A stretch of 64,000 nt of DNA from an uncultured Bacilli bacterium (GTDB lineage Bacteria; Bacillota_I; Bacilli_A; RF39; UBA660). Under the pieces are notes generated by a model, which ran no database searches, was not told where the DNA came from, and was given only the letters and a program-made list of their open reading frames with translations. This document shows, piece by piece, positions 52,206-61,488 of the stretch. The translations under genes and the position numbers were made by a program. The stretch spans positions 1-64,000 of the forward strand of contig CAKPKR010000006.1 in NCBI GenBank assembly GCA_934167465.1, written 5' to 3'. The stretch's first letter is position 1, and every line of letters starts with the position of its first letter.

Positions 52206-53720
52206 TTAATTCACCATATTGATGAATTGTTCCATTGTAATACTACTATAAATTGGATAACGAGGTATATAATATCTATTACTATTTCTAGTAGCATTCA
52301 TATTTCCTCCACCAAATGCTACTTGTACTCCTAAATTTTTAAGAATTGCTGTTGAATTAGCATTATGAACATAAAATGGATAACAAAATGAATTGTAACT
52401 TCCTACTATATCAAATGATTTTTTTAAATCATCATATAATTCATTATAACTTAAACAATTAATATTTTGACTTCCACAAGCACCAACTTTATGAATGTCA
52501 TACCCATGTGATTCAATATCTAAATTCTTGGATTGATAGTTTTTAGGATCCCACCAAGCAGTTATTAAGAATAATGTAGCATTTAAATCATATTTTTCTA
52601 GTAAAGGAATTAACTTATTACCATTTATGGTACTAGTTCCCATTGCTCCATCATCTACTGTTATTAAAACACTTTTAGTTGGTATTTCTATTTTTCCATT
52701 ATACCAATCTACAAATTCTTGCATTGTTAATGTCTTGAAATTATTATCCTTCAAATATTTAAGATGTTCCTCAAATTTAGTAGTATCCAAACATATTGTT
52801 TCATTACATACTTCCCCATTTTTATCATAGAAGAAGTGGTAATTCAAAACTGGTACTGCAACCTCACTAGAGTAAATATATTTAACAATTTTTTCTTTGT
52901 TAAGCATTTTTTTTAGGATATCAATTGTTATATTGTCAACTTCGTAAGAATTTAGATTTTCTTTAGAGCTTACTTCATCATTCTTATTTATTTCAAACTC
53001 TATTTTGTTAACAATCAAATTATATTTTTTAAATAATTCATCATCTTTATCACTAACCAATAAAATAGTATTATCGGATAATTCTATTTCATTATTTTTC
53101 CACATTTTATAAATTTCATTATTTATCATTTTATAACTACTAATAAGTTTAAGTTGTTCTTCATCATAATTAATTAAATTTAATATTACGATAGAATCTG
53201 CATATTCACCGTTTTTTACTTCTTTTTCTTCTTTTACATATTTTTGATTAATTTTAAATAATTGATTATTAAATTTAATATAATTTCCTTCTTTTTTTAG
53301 ATAAATATTAAATTCTTTTTGTTCATCTATTTTAATACTATCTAGTTCAAATTTATCAGTTGTTACAATATTACTATTAAAAGGTAAATAATCAATATTT
53401 TTAATTTCTTCATTTACTTGTTTTATATTTTCATAGTATATATAATATTCCTCATCTAATAATTTATAATAATCATTTTTATAATTAGTTTTTTCCAAAT
53501 ATAGTTTAGAGTTTTCGCCTATTTCTCCTATTTCAATATATTTATCTTTAATTTTTTTATAAAGATTTATTTTTTTTGTTGTTTTTATAACTTCGCCATA
53601 ATTATTTTTCTTTGTTTTAATTATATTATCGTTTCTAACTTTATCACAGATTAAATATGTTCCAAATAAAAGAATAGCAATTAATAAAATAACTAAAATT
53701 AGAATTATCTTTTTCTTCAT
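52206..53720 (-). CDS. Membrane-anchored polysaccharide deacetylase
   Basis: 504 residues. One N-terminal helix (4-24) anchors an extracytoplasmic stalk. An SH3-like segment lies at about 45-100 (KINLYKKIKDKYIEIGEIG), followed by a middle domain of unknown type and a C-terminal NodB domain. The NodB motifs are VLITVDDGAMG (metal Asp pair), ESHGYDIH and CYPFYVHN. Probably deacetylates peptidoglycan or another wall glycan, which affects lysozyme resistance. Confidence 0.85.
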   Translation of the reverse strand: MKKKIILILVILLIAILLFGTYLICDKVRNDNIIKTKKNNYGEVIKTTKKINLYKKIKDKYIEIGEIGENSKLYLEKTNYKNDYYKLLDEEYYIYYENIKQVNEEIKNIDYLPFNSNIVTTDKFELDSIKIDEQKEFNIYLKKEGNYIKFNNQLFKINQKYVKEEKEVKNGEYADSIVILNLINYDEEQLKLISSYKMINNEIYKMWKNNEIELSDNTILLVSDKDDELFKKYNLIVNKIEFEINKNDEVSSKENLNSYEVDNITIDILKKMLNKEKIVKYIYSSEVAVPVLNYHFFYDKNGEVCNETICLDTTKFEEHLKYLKDNNFKTLTMQEFVDWYNGKIEIPTKSVLITVDDGAMGTSTINGNKLIPLLEKYDLNATLFLITAWWDPKNYQSKNLDIESHGYDIHKVGACGSQNINCLSYNELYDDLKKSFDIVGSYNSFCYPFYVHNANSTAILKNLGVQVAFGGGNMNATRNSNRYYIPRYPIYSSITMEQFINMVN

Positions 53721-53926
53721 TATATCACCACACTTATTATAAAATATTTAAAAATTAATATCAATGAAAAATGAAATTATTGTGAAAATAATTGTTATTA
53801 TTTTATTATTATGATATTATTTGTTTGTCAATTTAATTTGACAAATCTTTTTTAAGATTACTTCTTTTCTACAAAGCACTTTTTGTGCTTTACTTTTTAA
53901 AATCCTCCTTTAAAAGGAGGATTTTA
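53721..53926. other. Gene-free stretch with three adjacent hairpins
   Basis: Contains TTTGTCAA/TTTGACAAA near 53821-53842, AAAGCAC-TTTTT-GTGCTTT near 53873-53891, and AAAATCCTCC/GGAGGATTTT at 53899-53925, which serves as terminator for the small gene at 53927. The -10-like TATAAT for the deacetylase is near 53740. Confidence 0.5.
53899..53925 (-). terminator. Terminator after the 51-residue gene
   Basis: AAAATCCTCC...GGAGGATTTT inverted repeat, adjacent to the stop codon at 53927-53929. Confidence 0.6.
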
Positions 53927-54082
53927 TTATTCCATCATATCTTCTAGCGTATCTTTCGCTTTTCTCTTAGTACTTTTCATTACTTTGTTCATTTCTTTCG
54001 TAAGAGGTTTCTTATACTTTTGATATGCTAAAACAGCCCCAGCACCTAAACCCATAAGTGCTATATTTTTACCTAACTTCAT
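53927..54082 (-). CDS. 51-residue YtxH-like small membrane-associated protein
   Basis: Starts ATG after GGTGATTTT. MKLGKNIALMGLGAGAVLAY is a glycine-rich hydrophobic N-terminus, followed by a basic amphipathic stretch (KYKKPLTKEMNKVMKSTKRK) and an acidic end. The layout resembles YtxH/small envelope-stress proteins, but the assignment is weak. Ends immediately before a strong palindrome. Confidence 0.6.
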   Translation of the reverse strand: MKLGKNIALMGLGAGAVLAYQKYKKPLTKEMNKVMKSTKRKAKDTLEDMME

Positions 54083-54117
54083 AAAATCACCTTCTTGCTA
54101 AAAAATATGATACCGTA

Positions 54118-54156
54118 TATAAAAAAATCTATATACATTAATATTTTATAGATTTT
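54118..54156 (-). terminator. recD2 terminator
   Basis: AAATCTATA...TATAGATTT then T's. The recD2 TAA overlaps the stem. Confidence 0.75.
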
Positions 54157-56362
54157 ATAAAGTTTTATACATATTTTCTAATTTTTCTTTCAAATTTGTT
54201 TTTCTAACAATTTCACTATTGTTATGAATTCCTGTTAAAAAAGCATTAACATTACCTAAAATTATTAATTTATTTTTAGCTCTTGTAATTCCTGTATATA
54301 TTAATTTTTTATATAGCATTCGATAATATTCATTGCATATTGGCATTAAAACAAATTCAAATTCACTTCCTTGTGATTTATGAATACTAATTGCATATCC
54401 GTGTTTTATATTTGAAAAATCCTTTGGTAAATATTTTACTTCATTACCATCATAATCAATATATATTTCATTTTTTTTAGAATCAGATTCAGAAGCTGGA
54501 ATGATTTTTTTTATTGTTCCAATGTCTCCATTAAATACATTATTGTCTGCCATATTAACTAATTGTAATATTTTATCATTTTCTCTAAATATTGTTGTTC
54601 CACTTTTTATTTCTTTCAAATTATCACTTTTAGGATTAAATATATCTTGTAATTCTTTATTTAGATTATCAATTCCATTTATTCCTGCATACATTGGAAC
54701 CAATATTTGAAAATTTTTATAGTTATAATCTTTTTCTAATATTTGTTTAGTTAGGTTTTTAACATTCATTAGAATATTGTTACATTCTAAAAATTTAAAG
54801 TCGCTTTTTTCTTCCAAAAATTCATTTGTTACTTCATTATTTTTTATGTCTTGTGCTAATTTAGAAATGTATGATTTTTCATTTTGACGATATAATAATT
54901 CTAATTCTATTGTTTCTATTGTTTTACTTTCTATCAAGTCTTTTAATATTTGACCGGGACCAACACTTGGCAACTGATTATAATCTCCTACTAAAACTAA
55001 TTTAATATTATCAGTTAATCCTCTAAAAAGACTTGCTAAAAGATTTGTATCAATCATACTTACTTCATCAACAATTATTAACTTTTCAGTATTAGGATTA
55101 GTTATATCTACACCAAAACTATTTGTTTCTTTATTCCATTTTAAATATCTATGAATTGTTGTTGCCGGAAAAACACATGATTCACTCATTCTTTTACTTG
55201 CTCTACCTGTTGGTGCAAGTAATGCTATTTTTTTTAATGCTTCATCGCCTGTATATTCATTTAAGGTTATAAATGTATCTACTATTGCTTTAATTATAGT
55301 TGTCTTTCCAGTTCCTGGTCCACCTGTTATTATTAGTATATTATTTTCTAATGATTTTATTATTGATTCTTTTTGTTTTTCATCATATTCTATTTTATTA
55401 AATTCTTCTAATTTTTTTAATATTCTATCAATATTCTTATAACTATCTTTTTGTTTTTTTAATAGATATTTTATTTTATTTACTATTGTTTTTTCTTCAT
55501 TATAGGTATCTTTTAAATAATATTTTTCATCTTCTAATACTATTTTTCCTTCGAATCTTAGTTCATCTAAATATAAGTCAAAATTTTCTATTTCTTGATT
55601 TACATATTTTATAGTATTATCTTTTATTTCATCATGATATAAATAAGTATCACCGTTTTTAAATGTTAAATTTTTAAAAATATAAATTATACAAGCTTTA
55701 ATTCTTCTTGAATCTAGTAAATCATAGTTTAATTTTTTGCCAATTTCATCTACTTTAGTAAAATTAATTTCCATTATGTCATCAATTAATGTATAAATAT
55801 TATTTTCTAATGTTAATACAGTATCGCTTTTATATTTATTATAGATTGCCAAAGAATCACGCATATTAAATCCTAGTTCTGTTAAATAAACTATTGTTTC
55901 ATGGCTTTCTTCATATTTTGTTAATGTATTATAAATTACATCTATTTTTTTATTGTTTATTTTAGGTACTCTTTTTAAATTTTCTTTATCTTCCAAAATT
56001 AAATTAAGGGTATTTTCTCCTAATGTTTTGACTATAGATTCTGCTAATTTAACGCCTACTCCTTTAAATAAATTACTACTTAAAAATTCAATTATTCCAT
56101 CTTTATCATTTGGTAATACTTTTTCGTATTCATTTACAACATATTGAATTCCATATTTAGGATGGTCTATTAATTCACCGTATAGTATATATGTATCTTT
56201 TTCATTTAATTCAGCAAAGTAACCTGTAAATGTTAATGTGTCATTTACAAAATCAGTTATGTCTTGATCATTTGTTTCTGTAATTTTCATTATTCCTATT
56301 TTATAGCCATTAGAAGATTCAAATACACTTCTAATGTAGTTTCCTTTTATATAATTTTTCAT
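54155..56362 (-). CDS. recD2: RecD2-type ATP-dependent DNA helicase
   Basis: 735 residues. An N-terminal OB-like region and tandem helix-hairpin-helix motifs lie at about 85-200 (GVGVKLAESIVKTLG). The helicase core has Walker A GGPGTGKTT near 348, LAPTGRASKRM, VDEVSMID (Walker B), GDYNQLPSVGPG and HKSQGSEF near the C-terminus. RecD2 acts without RecBC in Firmicutes in DNA repair and replication restart. Confidence 0.95.
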   Translation of the reverse strand: MKNYIKGNYIRSVFESSNGYKIGIMKITETNDQDITDFVNDTLTFTGYFAELNEKDTYILYGELIDHPKYGIQYVVNEYEKVLPNDKDGIIEFLSSNLFKGVGVKLAESIVKTLGENTLNLILEDKENLKRVPKINNKKIDVIYNTLTKYEESHETIVYLTELGFNMRDSLAIYNKYKSDTVLTLENNIYTLIDDIMEINFTKVDEIGKKLNYDLLDSRRIKACIIYIFKNLTFKNGDTYLYHDEIKDNTIKYVNQEIENFDLYLDELRFEGKIVLEDEKYYLKDTYNEEKTIVNKIKYLLKKQKDSYKNIDRILKKLEEFNKIEYDEKQKESIIKSLENNILIITGGPGTGKTTIIKAIVDTFITLNEYTGDEALKKIALLAPTGRASKRMSESCVFPATTIHRYLKWNKETNSFGVDITNPNTEKLIIVDEVSMIDTNLLASLFRGLTDNIKLVLVGDYNQLPSVGPGQILKDLIESKTIETIELELLYRQNEKSYISKLAQDIKNNEVTNEFLEEKSDFKFLECNNILMNVKNLTKQILEKDYNYKNFQILVPMYAGINGIDNLNKELQDIFNPKSDNLKEIKSGTTIFRENDKILQLVNMADNNVFNGDIGTIKKIIPASESDSKKNEIYIDYDGNEVKYLPKDFSNIKHGYAISIHKSQGSEFEFVLMPICNEYYRMLYKKLIYTGITRAKNKLIILGNVNAFLTGIHNNSEIVRKTNLKEKLENMYKTL

Positions 56363-56414
56363 TATATCACCTATTCAATTATACCATAGTTTATAAAAAA
56401 TAAAATAATATTTC

Positions 56415-56442
56415 AAAAAAATACGAATATTTTTTCGTATTA
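56415..56442 (-). terminator. trxA terminator
   Basis: AATACGAA-AAAAT-TTCGTATT then T's. The trxA TAA overlaps the first stem bases. Confidence 0.75.
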
Positions 56443-56736
56443 TTTTTCTATCCATTCTATTAATTGTTCTTTAGGTAAAAATCCTATATTTTTTTCGATT
56501 TCTTTTCCGTTTTTAAATTTTATTAATGTTGGAACTGACATAACACCAAATTCTTTAGCAATCTCACTACATTCATCAACATCAACTTTTACTATTTTAT
56601 AATTACCTTTTATTTCTTCTAGTACTGCTCCTAACATTCTACATGGTCCACACCATGTTGCAAAAAAATCTACTATTACTAATTCATCATTAATTAATTC
56701 TTTAAAGTTATCATTACTGCAATGTATTAATGCCAT
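56440..56736 (-). CDS. trxA: Thioredoxin
   Basis: 98 residues. Active site WCGPC at 28-32, MSVPTLIKFKNGKEI with the cis-Pro. Standard cytosolic thioredoxin. Starts two bases after the cvpA-like stop with AAGGAGGGATAATT upstream, so both are cotranscribed. Confidence 0.95.
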   Translation of the reverse strand: MALIHCSNDNFKELINDELVIVDFFATWCGPCRMLGAVLEEIKGNYKIVKVDVDECSEIAKEFGVMSVPTLIKFKNGKEIEKNIGFLPKEQLIEWIEK

Positions 56737-56738
56737 AA

Positions 56739-57449
56739 TTATCCCTCCTTATATTTTTTAATTATTTCATCTACATTTTTAATTTTTAATTTATCTTTTT
56801 TTACTAATGTTTCAACTGAATTTACATCGATTATATCATATTTTAGAAATAAATCTAATGTTTCTCTATTAAATTCATTTGGGTTTTCTTCTTTTTCATA
56901 TTTATTTTTTAAATCCGAAAATTCATCTATAACTTTTATACTTTTATCGACCATTTGAGATAATATTGGTGTATTATTTAGTATTTTATCCTTATATTTT
57001 GAATTTATACTGAAATCAAATATTGGCAAATTCAATATGTATAAAATAATAAAGACAAAGATAAAGTTTTCTAACATTCCTACTATTGCTCCTCCAATTT
57101 TTGATGGAATACTAAGTACTACTGTCACTTTTAATAGAAATTCAAATATTTTTGTAAATTTTAATAGTAATTTTAAAATTATTGCTAAAACAGAAAGAAC
57201 CAATATAAACGCTATTAATTCATATACAAATATATTTAATACTGGTAAACCTTTTAATAAACCTCCAAAATCAAAGAAAGGTAAATTTTCGTACATAAAT
57301 CTTGAAACTGGATTTTTTAGGATAAAAGCTAATACCATCACTAATATTATTCCAATTGTACTCACTAATTGAGTTGTTAATCCCCTTTTAAATCCTACAA
57401 CTGCCCCCATTAAAATTGCTAAAATTATAATTACATCTACTATAGACAT
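56739..57449 (-). CDS. CvpA-family membrane protein
   Basis: 236 residues with four helices in the N-terminal 155 residues. The opening VDVIIILAILMGAVVGFKRGL is the CvpA hallmark. The cytosolic tail (about 160-236) is charged. CvpA proteins are linked to colicin V export and envelope stress; the exact role is unsettled. Confidence 0.85.
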   Translation of the reverse strand: MSIVDVIIILAILMGAVVGFKRGLTTQLVSTIGIILVMVLAFILKNPVSRFMYENLPFFDFGGLLKGLPVLNIFVYELIAFILVLSVLAIILKLLLKFTKIFEFLLKVTVVLSIPSKIGGAIVGMLENFIFVFIILYILNLPIFDFSINSKYKDKILNNTPILSQMVDKSIKVIDEFSDLKNKYEKEENPNEFNRETLDLFLKYDIIDVNSVETLVKKDKLKIKNVDEIIKKYKEG

Positions 57450-57485
57450 TTTATCATTCCCTTCTATTTAATTATATTATAATTT

Positions 57486-57515
57486 CAAAAAAAAATAAAG
57501 TATTATAACTTTATT
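57486..57515 (-). terminator. Terminator of the nucleotidyltransferase gene
   Basis: AATAAAGT-TATAAT-ACTTTATT then T's. The TAA is in the loop. Confidence 0.8.
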
Positions 57516-58021
57516 GTTCTATATTCTTTTTCAAATTTTAAAAGTTTAATTTCACGATTATTTTTAATATTATTATCACTATTTACTTCTTTAAGACCAT
57601 TTTTAATAAAGTCATCGAATGTTAATGATAATAGTATATCTTTGTTTAAATTATAGAATAATCCATCAACATTATATTGAATTGCTGAGAATAAATCGTT
57701 GGTCGTCCATAAATCAATTATTGTCCCATTATATTCAAATTTATAACCTCCAAAACTATTATAATTGTATTTTATATTAAATTTTTTTAATACATCAAAT
57801 ATCCAGTCTTCTTGTTCTTTTCCAAGAACAACAAAATCTAAATCTTTTGGCTTTTCAGCAAGAATTAAATCTCTAATTCCACCACCTAATAAGTAAATTT
57901 CTGAAAGTTTGGAAATAGTATAAGCAGGATAAAAATGGTTCATTATGTAATTTTTTATTCTCATTTGTAAATTTAAATCATAACTAAATTCATCTATTTG
58001 TTCATTATATTTTATATTCAT
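57503..58021 (-). CDS. Stand-alone nucleotidyltransferase, poly(A)polymerase/CCA-type head domain
   Basis: 172 residues. IYLLGGGIRDLILAEKPKDLDFVV at about 43-66 is the class II nucleotidyltransferase GG..RD..DxD motif. The third Asp is plausible in GTIIDLWTTND. The neck, body and tail domains of CCA-adding enzymes are missing (usual length about 400), so tRNA CCA addition is unlikely from this protein alone. Could modify another RNA or small molecule. Confidence 0.7.
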   Translation of the reverse strand: MNIKYNEQIDEFSYDLNLQMRIKNYIMNHFYPAYTISKLSEIYLLGGGIRDLILAEKPKDLDFVVLGKEQEDWIFDVLKKFNIKYNYNSFGGYKFEYNGTIIDLWTTNDLFSAIQYNVDGLFYNLNKDILLSLTFDDFIKNGLKEVNSDNNIKNNREIKLLKFEKEYRTIKL

Positions 58022-58059
58022 TCAAATCAAATCCTTTAATGTATTATAGCATAAATTAA

Positions 58060-58088
58060 GAAAAAAATTGATATTTCTATCAATTTTA
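58060..58088 (-). terminator. pheST terminator
   Basis: AAATTGATA-GAAA-TATCAATTT with T's. The pheT stop overlaps the first stem bases. Confidence 0.8.
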
Positions 58089-60440
58089 TTTATTTCTTAA
58101 CTTTGCACCTGTTTTTTCAACTTCTTCAATTATTTTATTAAATGAATTCATAACTTCTTCTTCAGATAAAGTATGTGTAGGATCACTAAATATTAATTTA
58201 AAAGCTAAAGATTTTGAATTTTCATCAATAATATATAAATCAAATAATTCACAACTATTTAATATTTTTCCTCCAGCTTTTTTAATGATTTTTTCTAATT
58301 CTTCACAAGTAACATCATTATCAACCATAAATGCTAAATCTTTAGTAGAAGCTGGAAATTTACTTATTTCTTTATAAGTCATTCTACTGCTTCTATTAGC
58401 TAAAACCTTATCTAAATCTAATTCTAAAGCATAGACATCACCTTTAACTACATTTGGATGTAATTTACCAATAACACCTACTACTTTTCCTTGAAGTTCA
58501 ATAGTTGCACTTTGTCCTGGATGAAATTCTTTTGGTAAATTAGAAACAACTAAACGATATCTATTATTATATCCAAGATAATCCATTAACTCTTCTAGTA
58601 CACCTTTAATTACATAAAAATCCACTTTTGTATTTTTTATGTCTAAATAGTAATCTCCTGTCATAAGAATAGCTAATTTATTATTTTCTTTGTAGATTCC
58701 TTCTTCTTTATAGAAACCTTTTCCCATTTCAAATATACTAATATTTTCTAAATTACGATCTTTATTATATTTATAAATTTCTTTTAATGAATAAAGTAAA
58801 CTATATCTTAATGTACTTCTATCTTCACTCATTGGATCAGCTAAAGTAATTGGTTCAAAATCTTCAGTAGTAAATTCAAAAACATTATTATATGGAATTA
58901 AAGAGTAACTTAAAGTTTCATTTAATCCTAAATCAACTAATTTATTTTTAATTTTTCTTCTTGTTTTATTATAAGTTCCAGTAATAACATTTAAAACTGG
59001 TAGTTTTCCTTTAATATTGTCCATTCCATAAATTCTTCCGGCTTCTTCAATTAGATCTTCTTTAATATTAATATCTAATCTTCTAGATGGAACTGTTACC
59101 GTTAAAATATCATTTCCTTCTACTTTAAATCCTAAAGATTCATATATATCTTTTACAGTATTAAAATCAAGTTCAATTCCTAATACTTTATTAATTTTAT
59201 CAATACTAATTTCTATTATTTTATCATTAGCATCAGTTTCGTCATATTTAACCATACCGCCTACTATAGTAGCATCAGCATATTTTTCTAATAAGTAGCA
59301 ACTTCTTTCGATAGCCATATATGTTCTTTTAGGATCTAAACCTTTTTCAAATCTATTTGAAGCTTCACTTCTTAATATTTTTTTAGATGTTTTTCTTACC
59401 TTTATACTATCAAAAATAGCTGATTCTATAATAATATTTTTTGTATCTTCTTCTACTTCGGTAGATAACCCACCCATTACACCAGCAAGGCCTACTGCAC
59501 CATTATTATTAGCAATTACAATATCATCATTTGATAAAGTCCTTTTAATATTATCTAGAGTGGTTAATTCCTCATTATCATTAGCATCTCTAACTATTAA
59601 TGTATCGCCTAATCTATCAGCATCATAGTAATGTAATGGTTGACCAGTTTCAAGCATTACATAGTTTGAAATATCAACAACGTTATTTATTGGTCTAATT
59701 CCAGAAGCAATAAGTCTATTTTTAATGAATTCTGGACTTTCTTTTATTGTAACATTAACAGCTTTTTTGGCTAAAAACAAAGGACAAGATTTAGTTTCTA
59801 CTTTAACTTTAAACTCATTATTAATATCATTATCATTACTATTATAATTTAATTCAATATTTTTTACTTTCTTTTTATAAATTGCCCCTAGTTCATAAGC
59901 CATACCAATTATACTTAATAAATCGCCTCTATTAGATGTTAATTCAAAATCAATTACTTCATCATCTAATCCTAATATTTTGATTGGATTACTTCCTACA
60001 ATACTATCAAGTGGTAATTCACAAATACCATTTACATCTTTTTCAGATAAAAATTTATGTTCTAAACCTAATTCTGCTACTGAACATAACATACCATTTG
60101 ATACTTGTCCACGAATCATTCCTTTTTTTATTTCACCGCCTGGTAATTTAGCGCCAGCCAAGGCAACAATTACTTTTATTCCTTTACGGCAGTTTGGAGC
60201 TCCACAAACAATATCCAATATTTCTTTACCAATATCAACTTTACAAACATGTAGATGATCACTATCAGGGTGATCAGAACATTCTATTACCTCACCAACT
60301 ACTAAATTAGTACAATTAATTAATGGACAAGCTGTATCATATTCATTTCCTACATTTGTCATAGCTTCTGCTATATCTTTTATAGATAAAGATTCGTCTA
60401 AATCAATATAATCACTTACAAATTTTCTACTTAATTTCAT
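58086..60440 (-). CDS. pheT: Phenylalanyl-tRNA synthetase beta subunit
   Basis: 784 residues. An EMAP-type tRNA-binding domain (VGEVIECSDHPDSDHLHVCKVD, about 48-69) is followed by B3/B4 editing (NRGDLLSIIGMAYELGA) and B5. The C-terminal FDX-ACB domain contains KFPASTKDLAFMVD. Overlaps pheS by one base (TAATG). Confidence 0.97.
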   Translation of the reverse strand: MKLSRKFVSDYIDLDESLSIKDIAEAMTNVGNEYDTACPLINCTNLVVGEVIECSDHPDSDHLHVCKVDIGKEILDIVCGAPNCRKGIKVIVALAGAKLPGGEIKKGMIRGQVSNGMLCSVAELGLEHKFLSEKDVNGICELPLDSIVGSNPIKILGLDDEVIDFELTSNRGDLLSIIGMAYELGAIYKKKVKNIELNYNSNDNDINNEFKVKVETKSCPLFLAKKAVNVTIKESPEFIKNRLIASGIRPINNVVDISNYVMLETGQPLHYYDADRLGDTLIVRDANDNEELTTLDNIKRTLSNDDIVIANNNGAVGLAGVMGGLSTEVEEDTKNIIIESAIFDSIKVRKTSKKILRSEASNRFEKGLDPKRTYMAIERSCYLLEKYADATIVGGMVKYDETDANDKIIEISIDKINKVLGIELDFNTVKDIYESLGFKVEGNDILTVTVPSRRLDINIKEDLIEEAGRIYGMDNIKGKLPVLNVITGTYNKTRRKIKNKLVDLGLNETLSYSLIPYNNVFEFTTEDFEPITLADPMSEDRSTLRYSLLYSLKEIYKYNKDRNLENISIFEMGKGFYKEEGIYKENNKLAILMTGDYYLDIKNTKVDFYVIKGVLEELMDYLGYNNRYRLVVSNLPKEFHPGQSATIELQGKVVGVIGKLHPNVVKGDVYALELDLDKVLANRSSRMTYKEISKFPASTKDLAFMVDNDVTCEELEKIIKKAGGKILNSCELFDLYIIDENSKSLAFKLIFSDPTHTLSEEEVMNSFNKIIEEVEKTGAKLRNK

Positions 60441-61477
60441 TAGTCTTCATCCTTTCTATTAAATTCTTCTAAAAATCTTAAATCATTTCCGTAGATTGTT
60501 CTAATATCTGGAATACCATATTTAAACATAGCAAATCTATCTATTCCAGTACCAAACGCAAATCCTTGATATTTTTTAGAATCATATCCACTCATTTCTA
60601 AAACATTTGGATGTACCATTCCTGCCCCTAATACTTCAATCCAACCAGTTCCTTTACATAAGTTACATCCTTTACCTCCACATTTAAAACAAGTAACATC
60701 AACTTCAACTGATGGTTCTGTAAATGGAAAGTAACTTGGTCTAAATCTAACACTAGTTTTTTCACCTAGTATTTTTTTACAAAATAATTCTAACGTTCCT
60801 TTTAAATCAGCCATTGAGATATTTTCATCAATTACTAATCCTTCTATTTGCATAAATTGATGAGAATGAGTGGCGTCTTCATCTCTTCTATATACTTTTC
60901 CTGGACATACTATTCTAATTGGTCCTTTTTCTTTATTTTCTTCCATTGCCCTTACTTGAGCAGTTGAAGTTTGACTTCTAAGTAACCATGCATCATATTC
61001 ATCTTTTAGATAGAATGTATCTTGAGCATCTCTAGCTGGATGTCCTATTGGTAAATTTAATTTTTGAAAACAGTTTTCATCACTTTCTATTTCTGGACCT
61101 TCATATACTGTATAGCCCATTGAAACAAATAAGTCTTCAAAATCTTCTGTTACTCTAGTCATTGGATGTTTACTACCTTTTTTTATTTTTTTACTTGGTA
61201 GAGTTATATCTATTTTTTCACTTTCTAGTTTTTTATTTAATTCTATATTATGAAGTTCTTGTTTTTTTAAAGATAGTGCATTATTTATTTCTTCTTTAAA
61301 TTTATTAACTTTCATTCCATATTCTTTTTTTTCTTCAGGACTTAATGTTCCCATAATACTCATTAATTCTGTAACTGGTCCTTTTTTACTAAAATATTTA
61401 GTTTCTATTTCACTTAATTCTTTAGTATTTTTTACATTTTCTAAACATTCTAATATTTCTTTTCTTAATTTTTCCAT
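60440..61477 (-). CDS. pheS: Phenylalanyl-tRNA synthetase alpha subunit
   Basis: 345 residues. Coiled-coil N-terminus (1-90), then the class II core: HPMTRVTEDFEDLF, RDEDATHSHQFMQIEGLVID, FTEPSVEVDV, and motif 3 GFAFGTGIDRFAM. Two zinc-like CxxC pairs (CFKCGGKGCNLCKG) as in many bacterial PheS. Start after ATAGGAGGAATTAAT. Confidence 0.97.
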   Translation of the reverse strand: MEKLRKEILECLENVKNTKELSEIETKYFSKKGPVTELMSIMGTLSPEEKKEYGMKVNKFKEEINNALSLKKQELHNIELNKKLESEKIDITLPSKKIKKGSKHPMTRVTEDFEDLFVSMGYTVYEGPEIESDENCFQKLNLPIGHPARDAQDTFYLKDEYDAWLLRSQTSTAQVRAMEENKEKGPIRIVCPGKVYRRDEDATHSHQFMQIEGLVIDENISMADLKGTLELFCKKILGEKTSVRFRPSYFPFTEPSVEVDVTCFKCGGKGCNLCKGTGWIEVLGAGMVHPNVLEMSGYDSKKYQGFAFGTGIDRFAMFKYGIPDIRTIYGNDLRFLEEFNRKDED

Positions 61478-61488
61478 ATTAATTCCTC

